Below, piece after piece: positions 1-7,270 of a DNA stretch of 33,715 nt (within the stretch, counting starts at the first letter, position 1; the number at the start of each line of letters is the position of its first letter). Location of the stretch: assembly GCA_035501255.1 (NCBI GenBank), contig DATJWM010000096.1, positions 1-33,715 on the forward strand, in the 5' to 3' direction. The notes beneath the pieces were generated by a model, which was given only the letters and a program-made list of their open reading frames with translations, did no database searches and had not been told where the DNA came from. A program made the translations under genes and the position numbers. This DNA is from JAFAZI01 sp035501255 (GTDB taxonomy: Bacteria; Actinomycetota; Actinomycetes; JAFAQI01).

Positions 1-694
1 GGAGCGGCTGCAGGCTGGAGAGTTTCTTGTCGTGGATCAGGATGAACGGGTTCTCGAACTCGACCTTCATCTTGTCCTGATTGGTGATGAAATACGGGCT
101 GAGATAGCCGCGGTCGAACTGCATCCCCTCGACGACATCGAGTTCGGTTTCGAGGCCCTTGGCTTCCTCGACCGTGATGACGCCTTCCTTGCCGACCTTG
201 TCCATCGCCTCGGCGATGATCTCGCCGACGGTCGGGTCGCCCGCGGAGATGCTCGCGGTGGACGCGATCTGCTCCTTGGTCTCGACGTCCTTCGCCTGCT
301 TGGACAGCTCCTCGGAGACCCGCTCGACAGCGGCCTCGATGCCACGCTTCAGCGACATCGGGTTGGCGCCGGCGGCGACGTTGCGCAGCCCCTCACGGAC
401 GAGCGCCTGAGCGAGGACGGTCGCGGTCGTCGTACCGTCACCGGCGACGTCGTCGGTCTTCTTCGCGACCTCCTTGACCAGCTCTGCGCCGATCTTCTCG
501 TAGGGGTCCTCGAGCTCGATGTCCTTGGCGATGCTCACACCGTCGTTGGTGATCGTGGGCGCACCCCACTTCTTCTCCAGCACGACGTTGCGGCCCTTCG
601 GGCCAAGGGTGACCTTGACGGCATCGGCGAGCTGGTTCATGCCGCGCTCAAGCGCGCGACGGGCATCCTCGTCGAATGCGATGATCTTTGCCAT
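1..694 (-). CDS. groEL: Chaperonin GroEL (Hsp60), 5' part only
   Basis: Cytosolic ATP-dependent protein-folding chaperonin. The window holds the first 231 codons of a protein that is usually about 540 residues, so the intermediate and apical domains are incomplete. The start reads MAKIIAFDEDARRALERG and is followed by the equatorial-domain signatures TLGPKGRNVVLEKKWGAP and AGDGTTTATVLAQAL, which form the nucleotide-binding site, all intact. The ATG lies about 8 nt after a GGGAGG ribosome-binding site. No groES precedes it; the upstream neighbour is a divergent riboswitch and NlpC gene. That is the arrangement of the actinobacterial stand-alone second groEL. Two CIRCE operators upstream point to HrcA control. 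Confidence 0.97.
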   Translation of the reverse strand, partial: MAKIIAFDEDARRALERGMNQLADAVKVTLGPKGRNVVLEKKWGAPTITNDGVSIAKDIELEDPYEKIGAELVKEVAKKTDDVAGDGTTTATVLAQALVREGLRNVAAGANPMSLKRGIEAAVERVSEELSKQAKDVETKEQIASTASISAGDPTVGEIIAEAMDKVGKEGVITVEEAKGLETELDVVEGMQFDRGYLSPYFITNQDKMKVEFENPFILIHDKKLSSLQPL

Positions 695-745
695 TGCGGT
701 GGGATCCTCCCGCGAGAAACGAATGTCTTCTGGCCCGGGACCGGC

Positions 746-772
746 TTGTCACTCGGCGGTCCAGAGTGCCAA
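746..772. promoter_or_regulatory. CIRCE operator, downstream copy (HrcA site)
   Basis: TTGTCACTC-N9-GAGTGCCAA, an imperfect match to the CIRCE consensus TTAGCACTC-N9-GAGTGCTAA with the correct 9-nt spacer. It lies between the predicted transcription start and the groEL start codon, so HrcA bound here could block elongation or the hairpin could act in the mRNA leader. Confidence 0.85.
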
Positions 773-777
773 GACCA

Positions 778-806
778 TTGTTAGCACTCGCCACCCTCGA
801 GTGCAA
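778..806 (-). promoter_or_regulatory. groEL promoter embedded in CIRCE
   Basis: On the minus strand, a -35 box TTGCAC and a -10 box TAACAA are separated by exactly 17 nt. Both boxes lie in or touch the arms of the upstream CIRCE palindrome, so HrcA binding would mask the promoter. This is inferred from sequence; no start site is known. Confidence 0.75.
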
Positions 807-807
807 G
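781..807. promoter_or_regulatory. CIRCE operator, upstream copy (HrcA site)
   Basis: TTAGCACTC-N9-GAGTGCAAG: the left arm is a perfect consensus half-site and the right arm differs by two bases. It overlaps the groEL promoter. HrcA is the heat-shock repressor known to bind such elements; hrcA itself is not in the window. Confidence 0.92.
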
Positions 808-981
808 GCGAGGCGGACACACCGCTGCGACGCGGATCGGGACTGCTGGCGCCGGCAACCTCCCCAATTACGGACTAGAAGGATGAAAACGGACACGAGG
901 GTCACCAAGATGGCCGGTTCAGCCAACCGCCGGCCACCACCGACATAAGGTGGGCGGGCGCCACCCACCTGGGTGACCGTC

Positions 982-1144
982 GCCTCCGTTCGCCAAACCT
1001 GTCCGGCGGAGGACGTACCTCGACTCGACGGACAGGACCGGGGACCCAAGCACCTGGAGCATCGTCGCTCCTTGGGGTGAAGCCGCGTCAGCGGCCGGGC
1101 GAGTCCAGCCCGAACCCGACAGCTAACTCGGTCGGCGTTGGAGA
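982..1144 (+). ncRNA. c-di-AMP riboswitch (ydaO/yuaA class)
   Basis: The leader carries the conserved blocks of this class in order: GGACCGGGGACCCAAGCACC, then CTTGGGGTGAAGCCGC, then CAGCCCGAACCCGACAGCTA. The outer stem P1 is visible: CTCC and CGCC (984-994) pair with GGCG and GGAG (1134-1143). Known members sense cyclic di-AMP and usually repress cell-wall hydrolase and osmolyte-transport genes, which fits the NlpC/P60 gene starting 10 nt downstream. The 3' strand of P1 contains the GGAG that is the likely ribosome-binding site, suggesting control of translation rather than of termination. The roughly 170 bp between the CIRCE element and the aptamer should hold its promoter, but I cannot assign one. 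Confidence 0.93.
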
Positions 1145-1153
1145 CCTCGACCC

Positions 1154-1765
1154 ATGCCACCAGCGACCTTGTACGCCCGCGTTGGCGTCACTGCCGCCAC
1201 TTTTGTCACTGCGTTCGCTGTCGCCTCAGCAGGAACGGCGATCGCGACCCCGTCCGGCACGAGCCGAAGCACCCTTGCTGCAACTCCGACGAGCTCCCCC
1301 GCCGGCTCCTCGAAGACGATCACGAGGGCGGCGCACACGCTCCGTGGCCGCAAGTCCAAGCGCCGCCCCTCCGCGCTCGCGATCCACGATCGCAAAGTCC
1401 ACAAGGTGCTCGCCGAAGCACGGCGCCAGAGGGGCAAGCCCTATGTGTACGGCGCGGACGGGCCGCATGCCTTCGACTGCTCCGGGCTCGTGCGCTACGT
1501 CTACCTGCACTCGGTGCACAAGTCGCTGCCACACAACGCCGCCGCGCAGTACCACTCGCTTCGGCACATCCGCAGGCCCGACCTGATGCCGGGCGATCTC
1601 GTCTTCACCGACAACGGCTACATCTCCCACGTCGGGATCTTCGCCGGGCACCACCACTGGTGGGTGGCGCCGCACACCGGCACGCACGTGCAGCTCCAGC
1701 GGATCTACCACGCCCACTTCGTGTATGCGCGGCCGCTGGTCCTGCACAAACGCCGGCGGCACTGA
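1154..1765 (+). CDS. Secreted NlpC/P60 peptidoglycan hydrolase
   Basis: Predicted cell-wall endopeptidase of 203 residues that would cleave peptide stems of peptidoglycan outside the membrane. The first ~32 residues form a signal peptide (VGVTAATFVTAFAVASAGTA, then an Ala-X-Ala type site). A basic, disordered stretch follows (to ~75), then one NlpC/P60 domain to the C-terminus. The catalytic triad is visible: Cys in FDCSGLVRYVY, His in ISHVGIFAG, and the third polar residue, His, in VAPHTGTHV. There is no SH3 or LysM domain, so wall binding may rely on the basic segment. The ATG follows GGAG by 10 nt, and that GGAG is locked into the riboswitch stem. High c-di-AMP would therefore be expected to lower expression. 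Confidence 0.93.
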   Translation: MPPATLYARVGVTAATFVTAFAVASAGTAIATPSGTSRSTLAATPTSSPAGSSKTITRAAHTLRGRKSKRRPSALAIHDRKVHKVLAEARRQRGKPYVYGADGPHAFDCSGLVRYVYLHSVHKSLPHNAAAQYHSLRHIRRPDLMPGDLVFTDNGYISHVGIFAGHHHWWVAPHTGTHVQLQRIYHAHFVYARPLVLHKRRRH

Positions 1766-1821
1766 CAGCAACCGTCCACCGCTACAGCAACCGTCCGCCG
1801 CTACAGCAACCGTCCGCCGCT
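1765..1821 (+). repeat. Three tandem 19-bp repeats
   Basis: Three consecutive copies of ACAGCAACCGTCCRCCGCT begin at the last base of the NlpC stop codon. Copies two and three are identical and copy one differs at one base (R = A). The unit is not a palindrome and has no spacers. No function is evident. Confidence 0.9.
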
Positions 1822-1854
1822 ACCAACCCCGACGCCACCCCGAGGTCACGCCGA

Positions 1855-1954
1855 GGTCACCGCCCGACACACAACCGTGGCCGGTGTGGCGACAAAAGCC
1901 GCAAGGTCGCGGGCTACCCGTCACATCCGGCACGTTTGTGTGTCGGGGGTGACC
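1855..1954. repeat. ~100-bp palindromic repeat, copy A
   Basis: The left arm (1855-1888) starts GGTCACCGCCCGACACACAA and the right arm (1922-1954) ends TTGTGTGTCGGGGGTGACC. The arms are complementary over about 33 bp apart from small indels and a few mismatches. A 33-bp core contains CGACAAAAGC. A second copy lies in reverse orientation beyond the next gene. The structure resembles a MITE-like or REP-like intergenic repeat, and the hairpin could also terminate transcription. The rest of the gap to the next gene (1955-2081) shows no other feature. Confidence 0.85.
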
Positions 1955-2081
1955 GGTAGGCGGACGGCGGCAGGCGGCGGGCGTGCGCAGCGGGCGTCCA
2001 CAGCCGACGACCGACCTGGTCGCTGTCCACCGCAGTGCCACCAGCCAGGTACGACGATGACGACTCACCGATCGTGCCGCG

Positions 2082-3065
2082 ATGGACATCGATGCGCTCA
2101 GGACCGAAGCCGGGACATTCACCGTGGCGCATGCCCGCGCGAAGGGGTTCACCCGCAAGCAGCTCAGCCAACTCGCGCAGCAGGGCAAGATCGCCCGGCT
2201 CGCGCGCGGCTTGTATACCTTCGGCCACCGCGATCCGTCCGCGCTCGACCCGCGAGCTCTAGGGCTGGATGAGAACGCCGCCGTGAGCTACGAGTCCGGC
2301 GCCGCATGGTTAGGCGCCGATTTGCCCCGGCCGCCCGACCGCCTCCACGTCACGGTGCCCAGAAACCGCAAGCTTCGCAAGCACGAGATCCCCGGCGTAC
2401 GCATCCACCGGGCGCGCTCCCGCCCCGGCGATCTTGTCGTTGTTCGCGGGGTTCGGGTCACCTCACCTCTGCGCACCGCGCTCGATCTCGCGCGGCACGC
2501 GTCACTCGAGGACGCCGTCGCGATCATTGATTCCCTCATGCGGTCGAGACTCCTGCATCCCAAAGAGTTCGCCGTCGCGGTCGGCCGCGCGCAGGGGCCT
2601 GGACGGTGCCGCATGCAACAAGTCGCTGCGCTCGTCGACCCGTACAGCGGGTCGATCCTGGAATCGCGAACGCGAGTGCTGCTGTGGCGCCGCAACCTTC
2701 CAGCGCCCCGCTCCCAGTTCCCACTCGAGAACCAGGCCGGCGAGTTCATCGGGTACCTGGACTTCGTCTGGGAAGAGGTCAAGGCAAGCCTCGAGTGCGA
2801 CGGCTACGAATACCACCGCGGAGACGCGTCCTTCCAGCACGACCGGCGACGATGGTCGGCGATCACAAGCGCGGGTTGGCGGGTTGTGGTTGTCACCTGG
2901 TACGACGTGACCCGCGACCCCGACTACGTCGTCGCCCTCGTCCGCAACCTGCTGTCGCTCAAGGTCACCCCTGCGCTGGTGGCGGCCGACGGCAGCGTCC
3001 GCGGCGCAGCACGTCACCCCAGACACACAAACGATGCCGGTGTGACGCCTCGGCCCTCGATTTGA
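2082..3065 (+). CDS. AbiEi-like antitoxin domain / DUF559 nuclease-like protein
   Basis: A 327-residue protein. Residues ~1-55 (VAHARAKGFTRKQLSQLAQQ, then LARGLYTFG) match the winged-helix N-terminus of AbiEi-type antitoxins. Residues ~190-300 match DUF559, a Vsr-like PD-(D/E)XK fold: Asp in IGYLDFVW, the E-x-D pair in SLECDGYEYH, and ASFQHDRRRWSAITSAGW before a WRVVVVTWYDV strand. Many actinobacteria carry such proteins singly and their role is unproven. No AbiEii toxin is adjacent. There is no clear ribosome-binding site, so the start is uncertain. The last ~18 codons lie inside repeat copy B, so the natural C-terminus may have been replaced by repeat sequence. Confidence 0.85.
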   Translation: MDIDALRTEAGTFTVAHARAKGFTRKQLSQLAQQGKIARLARGLYTFGHRDPSALDPRALGLDENAAVSYESGAAWLGADLPRPPDRLHVTVPRNRKLRKHEIPGVRIHRARSRPGDLVVVRGVRVTSPLRTALDLARHASLEDAVAIIDSLMRSRLLHPKEFAVAVGRAQGPGRCRMQQVAALVDPYSGSILESRTRVLLWRRNLPAPRSQFPLENQAGEFIGYLDFVWEEVKASLECDGYEYHRGDASFQHDRRRWSAITSAGWRVVVVTWYDVTRDPDYVVALVRNLLSLKVTPALVAADGSVRGAARHPRHTNDAGVTPRPSI

Positions 3066-3110
3066 CGCTTTTGTCGCCGCAGGCGTCACGATTGTGTGTC
3101 GACGGGTACG
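3012..3110. repeat. ~100-bp palindromic repeat, copy B (inverted relative to A)
   Basis: The reverse complement of this stretch aligns with copy A along its whole length. Shared blocks are CGACACACAA, GGCGACAAAAGC and CGTTTGTGTGTC, followed by GGGGTGAC. One internal arm has lost about 7 bp. It overlaps the 3' end of the DUF559 gene and ends 3 bp before the MoaD-like stop codon, so it lies between convergent genes. Confidence 0.85.
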
Positions 3111-3113
3111 GCG

Positions 3114-3389
3114 TCAGCCGCCGGCGACGGCGGGAATGATCGAGACGCTCGTGCCGGCTGGGGTCGGCGTACCGAGCCCGTCGGCGAACCGTACGTCGTC
3201 GTCGTTGACATAGACGTTGACGAACCGGCGCAGCTTGCCGTCGTCGTCGAGGACCCGGGTGCGGATCCCGGGATGGCTCGCCTCCAACGCGTCGAGAACA
3301 CCCTGCAACGTGTCGGCTTCCACGCTGACCTCCGCCTGGCCACCGGTCAGCGGGCGCAGGATCGTCGGGACTCGCACGGTCACGCTCAC
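3114..3389 (-). CDS. MoaD/ThiS-family sulfur carrier protein
   Basis: A 91-residue ubiquitin-like (beta-grasp) protein ending in Gly-Gly (SIIPAVAGG), the terminus that MoaD, ThiS and CysO carry for adenylation and thiocarboxylation. The start overlaps the stop of the threonine-synthase-family gene by ATGA, indicating co-translation. It has no molybdopterin or thiamin neighbours. Pairing with a PLP enzyme resembles CysO with CysM in mycobacteria, where the carrier's thiocarboxylate donates sulfur to an amino-acid intermediate. The inferred role is sulfur donor to the upstream enzyme. The E1-like activating enzyme and any carboxypeptidase that trims the tail are not in the window; the protein already ends at GG, so trimming is not needed. 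Confidence 0.9.
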   Translation of the reverse strand: MSVTVRVPTILRPLTGGQAEVSVEADTLQGVLDALEASHPGIRTRVLDDDGKLRRFVNVYVNDDDVRFADGLGTPTPAGTSVSIIPAVAGG

Positions 3390-4636
3390 TCGAACAACCC
3401 AGCCTCTCGGAACGCGGTCAACGTCGGCGCGATGGTCGCGGTCGGGCGAGAAACGGACTCGACCGCGTCCAGCGTCTTCAACCCGTCACCGGTGTTCAGC
3501 ACCACCGTCTCGGCCCCCGGGTCGAGCTCACCGGAAGCGAGCAGCTTGCGCAGCGTTCCGATCGTCACGCCGCCCGCGGTCTCGCCGAAGATCCCCGTCG
3601 TCCGGGCAAGCAGGCGGATCCCGTCCACGATCTCCGCGTCGTCGACGTCGGCGATCGACCCGCCGGTACGCCGGACGACATCGAGCGCGTACGGCCCGTC
3701 GGCCGGGTTACCGATGTTGAGCGACTTCGCGATCCCGGAGGGACGCACGGGTTCGACCACCTCGTGCCCTGCCCGGAACGCGCTCGCCACCGGCGCGCAC
3801 CCGGACGACTGCGCCCCGAAGACGCGGTACGGCGTCTCGTCGACCAACCCGAGCGACCCGAGTTCGCGCCACGCCTTGTCGACCTTCGTGAGCAACGACC
3901 CCGACGCGATCGGTACGACGACCTGCTCCGGCAGGCGCCAGCCGAGCTGTTCGGCGATCTCGTAGCCGACGGTCTTCGACCCTTCGGCGTAGAACGGCCG
4001 GACGTTGACGTTCACGAACGCCCACGGCACCTCCCCGGCGACCTCGGCGCAGAGCCGGTTCACGTCGTCGTAGGACCCGCGTACGGCAACCAGCGTGCCG
4101 CCGTACACCGCCGTCGTGACGACCTTGCCGGGCTCGAGGTCGTGCGGGATGAGCACGACCGAACGCATACCGGAGTTGGCCGCCGCTGCGGCGACCGCAT
4201 TGGCGAGGTTGCCGGTGGAGGCGCAGGCGAGCACCTCGAAGCCGAGGGCCTTCGCCGCCGACGCGGCGACCGACACGACCCGGTCCTTGAAGGAGTGGGT
4301 CGGGTTACCGCTATCGTCCTTGACCCACAGCGAACGCATGCCCAGCTCGCGGGCCAGATGCGGCGCCGGCACCAGCCGGGTCATGCCGACGTTGAGATCG
4401 ACGATCGGCGCAACCGGCAGCAAGCCGCCGTAGCGCCACATCGTCGCCGGGCCGGACTCGATGACCTCGCGGGTCACCCGCTTTTGAAGCTCGCGGTCGT
4501 AGCCCACCTCGAGCGGACCGAAGCACATCTCGCACACGTGCGACGGGCCGAGCTCGTAGGTGGTACCGCACTCGCGGCACACAAGATTGAGAGCCGACCC
4601 GAACTGAGCAGCAGGTCTGTCGAGCAACGACGTCAT
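3386..4636 (-). CDS. thrC: Threonine-synthase-family PLP enzyme; possibly a homocysteine synthase
   Basis: A 416-residue fold-type II PLP enzyme. The N-terminus carries a zinc-ribbon-like Cys4 (C20, C23, C35, C38: CRECG and CEMC). The Schiff-base lysine is K117 in NPTHSFKDR, with a phosphate loop ASTGNLANAVAAAAA and the segment PIASGSLLTK. Classical ThrC converts O-phosphohomoserine to threonine. Here the gene is translationally coupled to a MoaD-like sulfur carrier and preceded by a SAM-I riboswitch, which normally controls methionine genes. I therefore infer that it may use O-phosphohomoserine plus carrier thiocarboxylate to make homocysteine. My unchecked recollection is that a Streptomyces threonine-synthase homologue called MetM works this way. 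Family assignment is sure; the reaction is not. GGAAGG lies 8 nt before the ATG. Confidence 0.93.
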   Translation of the reverse strand: MTSLLDRPAAQFGSALNLVCRECGTTYELGPSHVCEMCFGPLEVGYDRELQKRVTREVIESGPATMWRYGGLLPVAPIVDLNVGMTRLVPAPHLARELGMRSLWVKDDSGNPTHSFKDRVVSVAASAAKALGFEVLACASTGNLANAVAAAAANSGMRSVVLIPHDLEPGKVVTTAVYGGTLVAVRGSYDDVNRLCAEVAGEVPWAFVNVNVRPFYAEGSKTVGYEIAEQLGWRLPEQVVVPIASGSLLTKVDKAWRELGSLGLVDETPYRVFGAQSSGCAPVASAFRAGHEVVEPVRPSGIAKSLNIGNPADGPYALDVVRRTGGSIADVDDAEIVDGIRLLARTTGIFGETAGGVTIGTLRKLLASGELDPGAETVVLNTGDGLKTLDAVESVSRPTATIAPTLTAFREAGLFE

Positions 4637-4653
4637 GGAGGGAGCCTTCCGTC

Positions 4654-4774
4654 CTCATCTTTCCCGTGAGCGTTGTGCTCACGAGCCGGACTTGGCACCT
4701 GCCCACCGCGTCGTGAGACCGCGGGTGGTTGCCGGGGCTTCGCCGGGCCGGATCCCTCTGCCCCTCTTGATGAG
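4654..4774 (-). ncRNA. SAM-I (S-box) riboswitch
   Basis: Read on the minus strand: P1 CTCATC at the 5' end pairs with GATGAG at the 3' end. AAGAGGGGCAGAGGGAT then forms the kink-turn region, followed by GGCCCGGCGAAGCCCCGGCA, then CAGGTGCCAAGTCC (the conserved GGTGC-CAA-TCC block), then a GTGAGC/GCTCAC hairpin and GGGAAAGATGAG. All core S-box motifs are present. The 3' P1 strand lies about 17 nt from the start codon, so the mechanism could be translational. SAM binding is expected to turn the downstream thrC-like/MoaD-like pair off. Confidence 0.93.
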
Positions 4775-4857
4775 TGCGCGACCCGAAGGCCGCGCGAACT
4801 CCAGTGTGCCACAGCGTGACAACCGACATTTGCGGTGCTGGCACTACCGTGGCGAGC

Positions 4858-6279
4858 ATGGCCGCCGATGTCGTCATCGCGTCCAACCGTGGTCCGGTGT
4901 CCTTCCGCCGCAACGACGACGGATCCCTCACGGCGGCCCGCGGGGGCGGTGGTCTCGTCTCGGCGATGTCCGGTCTTGGCGCCGACCGCGGCGCGTTATG
5001 GGTGTGCGCCGCCCTCAGCGACGCCGACCGGGAGGTGGCCCGGGCTGCCGCCGACCACCGGATCGACCTCGCCGGACATCCGGTCGGCGAGCCGGTCACG
5101 ATGCTGCCGATCGACGCGAGGACCGTCGACCGCGCCTACAACACGATCGCGAACTCGACGTTGTGGTATCTCCACCACGGCCTCACCCACGCCGAACCGG
5201 TCCACTACGACCAGGCGTGGCGGGAGGACTGGGCGGCGTACCTGAGGTTCAACGACGCGTTCGCCGTCAAGATCGCCGAGGCGGCTGCTCCCCGCGCCAA
5301 GGTGTTGGCGCAGGATTACCACCTCAGCGTCCTGCCCGACCTGCTCCGACGCCGACGACCGGATCTGCGGATAGGCCACTTCAGCCACACCCCGTGGGCC
5401 AGTCCCGAACAGTTCTCGACACTTCCCGACGATGTCGCCCGCGAGTTGATGACGGGCATGCTCGGGGCCGACAGCCTCGGGTTCCACTCGCCGCGCTGGG
5501 CCCGCGAGTTCATCGGCTGCGCCGTCGAAGTCCTCGCCGCGGAGGATCTCGGCGACGCGGTGCGGTACGACGGTCGGGTCGCCCACGTGCGGGTGCACCC
5601 GCTCGGAGTCGACCCGGGACCGCTGAGAGCGCGGGCCGGCGAGGACGACGTCGCCGAGCGGCACCGGACACTCGCCCGCGAGCTTGGCAACCTGCGCGCC
5701 ATCGTTCGGGTCGATCGCACCGAACCGTCGAAGAACATCGCCCGCGGCCTGGAATCGGTGCGCGAGCTGTTCATGCGGCATCCCGACCTGCGCGGCACGG
5801 CCGTCCACCTCGCACTTGCCTATCCCAGCCGGCAGGACGTCGAGGACTACCGCCGATACACCGAACACATCGAGACCCGCGCGCGGGAGATCAACGCCGA
5901 ACTCGCGACGGAGGACTGGGCACCGATCGTGCTGTCGATCGACGACGACTACGCACGCTCGCTCGCGACCCTCGAGGTCGCGGACGTGCTCTTGATCAAC
6001 CCGGTGCGCGACGGCATGAACCTCGTCGCCAAGGAGGCGGCGCTGCTCACCGAGGACGCCGTTCTCGTCCTGTCTCGCGAGGCCGGAGCCGCAGACCAGA
6101 TGGCGGACTCGGCCCTGATCATCGACCCGTACGACGTCGCCGGGACGGCCGACGCGTTGCAGACCGCGCTCGCGATGCCCGCCGGCGAGCGGGCCCGGCG
6201 CCACGCCGGTCTGGTGCAGGCTGCGACCACCCTCGTGCCGAGCGTGTGGCTACGCGAGCAACTCGACGCGCTCGACTGA
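4858..6279 (+). CDS. otsA: Trehalose-6-phosphate synthase (GT20)
   Basis: Cytosolic glycosyltransferase joining UDP/ADP-glucose to glucose-6-phosphate; 473 residues from the chosen ATG. Visible GT20 motifs: VIASNRGPVSFRR at the N-terminus (phosphate-binding loop), DYHLSVLPDLLRRRRPDLR, GHFSHTPWASPEQF, VDRTEPSKNIARGLESV, and INPVRDGMNLVAKEAALL (donor site). The start was chosen because homology begins directly at this Met. An in-frame GTG 9 nt upstream is possible, and no strong ribosome-binding site is seen, so the mRNA may be leaderless. The matching phosphatase otsB is also in the window, on the other strand and 17 kb away. The gene converges on the GH16 gene with only 11 bp between stops. 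Confidence 0.94.
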   Translation: MAADVVIASNRGPVSFRRNDDGSLTAARGGGGLVSAMSGLGADRGALWVCAALSDADREVARAAADHRIDLAGHPVGEPVTMLPIDARTVDRAYNTIANSTLWYLHHGLTHAEPVHYDQAWREDWAAYLRFNDAFAVKIAEAAAPRAKVLAQDYHLSVLPDLLRRRRPDLRIGHFSHTPWASPEQFSTLPDDVARELMTGMLGADSLGFHSPRWAREFIGCAVEVLAAEDLGDAVRYDGRVAHVRVHPLGVDPGPLRARAGEDDVAERHRTLARELGNLRAIVRVDRTEPSKNIARGLESVRELFMRHPDLRGTAVHLALAYPSRQDVEDYRRYTEHIETRAREINAELATEDWAPIVLSIDDDYARSLATLEVADVLLINPVRDGMNLVAKEAALLTEDAVLVLSREAGAADQMADSALIIDPYDVAGTADALQTALAMPAGERARRHAGLVQAATTLVPSVWLREQLDALD

Positions 6280-6290
6280 GCGCCGGAGGC

Positions 6291-7178
6291 TCAGCCGGTC
6301 TGCGCATAACCGACCACCCAGTCGACGTCGACCTGCACATCTGACGGGGTGGAAGCGTCCGGACATGTCTCCCAACTCGCTCCGCATGCCCACGCCTGAG
6401 CCTGCAGCGCTAAGGACATCGGTTCGTCCGGCACCTCGTCACCCTTGATCGTCATCCAGACCTTGCCGTTCAGGGTGTACTCGATGTGACCCGGCGTCCA
6501 CTTCACCCCAGCCACGTTCCACTTGGTGAAGTCGCCCCGCGTCGTGCTCTTGATCTGAGTGTTGTCGGCTCCGTAATGAAGAAAGGAGAACATCGTCTTG
6601 CGATCGGCCCCGTTGTCTTCGGCGAAGTCGATCTCCGGCGGAGACTGGTTGTCCGATGGCCACAGGAGCAACGCGTAGGAAATCCCGGTGCCCTGCTGAG
6701 CGCGGAATCGCACGAGGTACTCGCCATAGGTCATCTGCAGCGAATGAGCGTTCGACACTCCGCCGGTGATCCACTTGCCCGGCTGGTCCGGGTCGGGTGT
6801 GGCTTCGATCCGCAGGTGACCGCCGCTCACATCGACATTTGTCGGCGAGAACGTCGTGTCCGCGTCGCCGCCCGCCTGGCCGCTATACGGGAACCACCGG
6901 GCGCGATTAAGAGCACTGCCCACGAAGTCGTCCGCAAAGACCGTATGCCAGCCGGCGGGTGCGTCGGTCGGGATCACGGGCGAGTTCACTGGCGGCGGTG
7001 GAGGCGTACCGACCTCCAGTCTCATCGCCTTGTAGTGACTGTCGTGGGAGTAGCCGACCACCCTTCCGGCTGCCTCGACCCGCTCGCGACCCGACACCCC
7101 CAGCGCACCGAGAATGAGGGCGACAATCGCCGCGCCGGCGGTGAGGGTCGGGATTTTGCGCATGCTCATGGCCGCCAC
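6291..7178 (-). CDS. Secreted glycoside hydrolase family 16
   Basis: A 295-residue extracytoplasmic beta-glycan hydrolase or transglycosylase. Residues ~7-27 (IPTLTAGAAIVALILGALG) form a signal peptide or membrane anchor. A proline linker (PPPPPVNSPVIP) follows, then a GH16 jelly-roll from ~75 to the end. The catalytic ExDxxE motif is EIDFAE (E182 nucleophile, D184, E187 acid/base). The substrate cannot be read from sequence; GH16 enzymes act on beta-1,3/1,4-glucans, galactans and similar polymers. It is the last gene of the glycan cluster, so it may trim or release the product at the cell surface. The start could also be either of two Met codons 9 or 15 nt further in. A 92-bp gap separates it from the preceding gene. 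Confidence 0.88.
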   Translation of the reverse strand: MAAMSMRKIPTLTAGAAIVALILGALGVSGRERVEAAGRVVGYSHDSHYKAMRLEVGTPPPPPVNSPVIPTDAPAGWHTVFADDFVGSALNRARWFPYSGQAGGDADTTFSPTNVDVSGGHLRIEATPDPDQPGKWITGGVSNAHSLQMTYGEYLVRFRAQQGTGISYALLLWPSDNQSPPEIDFAEDNGADRKTMFSFLHYGADNTQIKSTTRGDFTKWNVAGVKWTPGHIEYTLNGKVWMTIKGDEVPDEPMSLALQAQAWACGASWETCPDASTPSDVQVDVDWVVGYAQTG

Positions 7179-7270
7179 ACCGAGTTAGCCATAGTTGTCA
7201 GTCGACCATGAGGGCCGGTCGCTTGAACGAGGAGATCACCGCATCCGAGGCGTAGCCGGGCAGCTTCGGT

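Noticed and set aside
32..784. 250-residue frame on the plus strand across groEL
   Set aside because: Antisense shadow of groEL; the minus-strand product is an unmistakable GroEL N-terminus.
1765..1821. CRISPR array at the tandem 19-bp units
   Set aside because: Units are directly adjacent with no spacers and no cas genes are nearby.
4654..4774. SAM-IV class for the leader of the thrC-like gene
   Set aside because: SAM-IV is common in actinobacteria, but the kink-turn block, the GGTGC-CAA-TCC core and the terminal GAAAGATGAG match SAM-I.
4635..6344. 569-residue Arg/Pro-rich frame overlapping otsA
   Set aside because: Out-of-frame shadow in high-GC sequence; low-complexity Arg/Gly/Pro composition and no motif, while the other frame encodes a clear GT20 enzyme.
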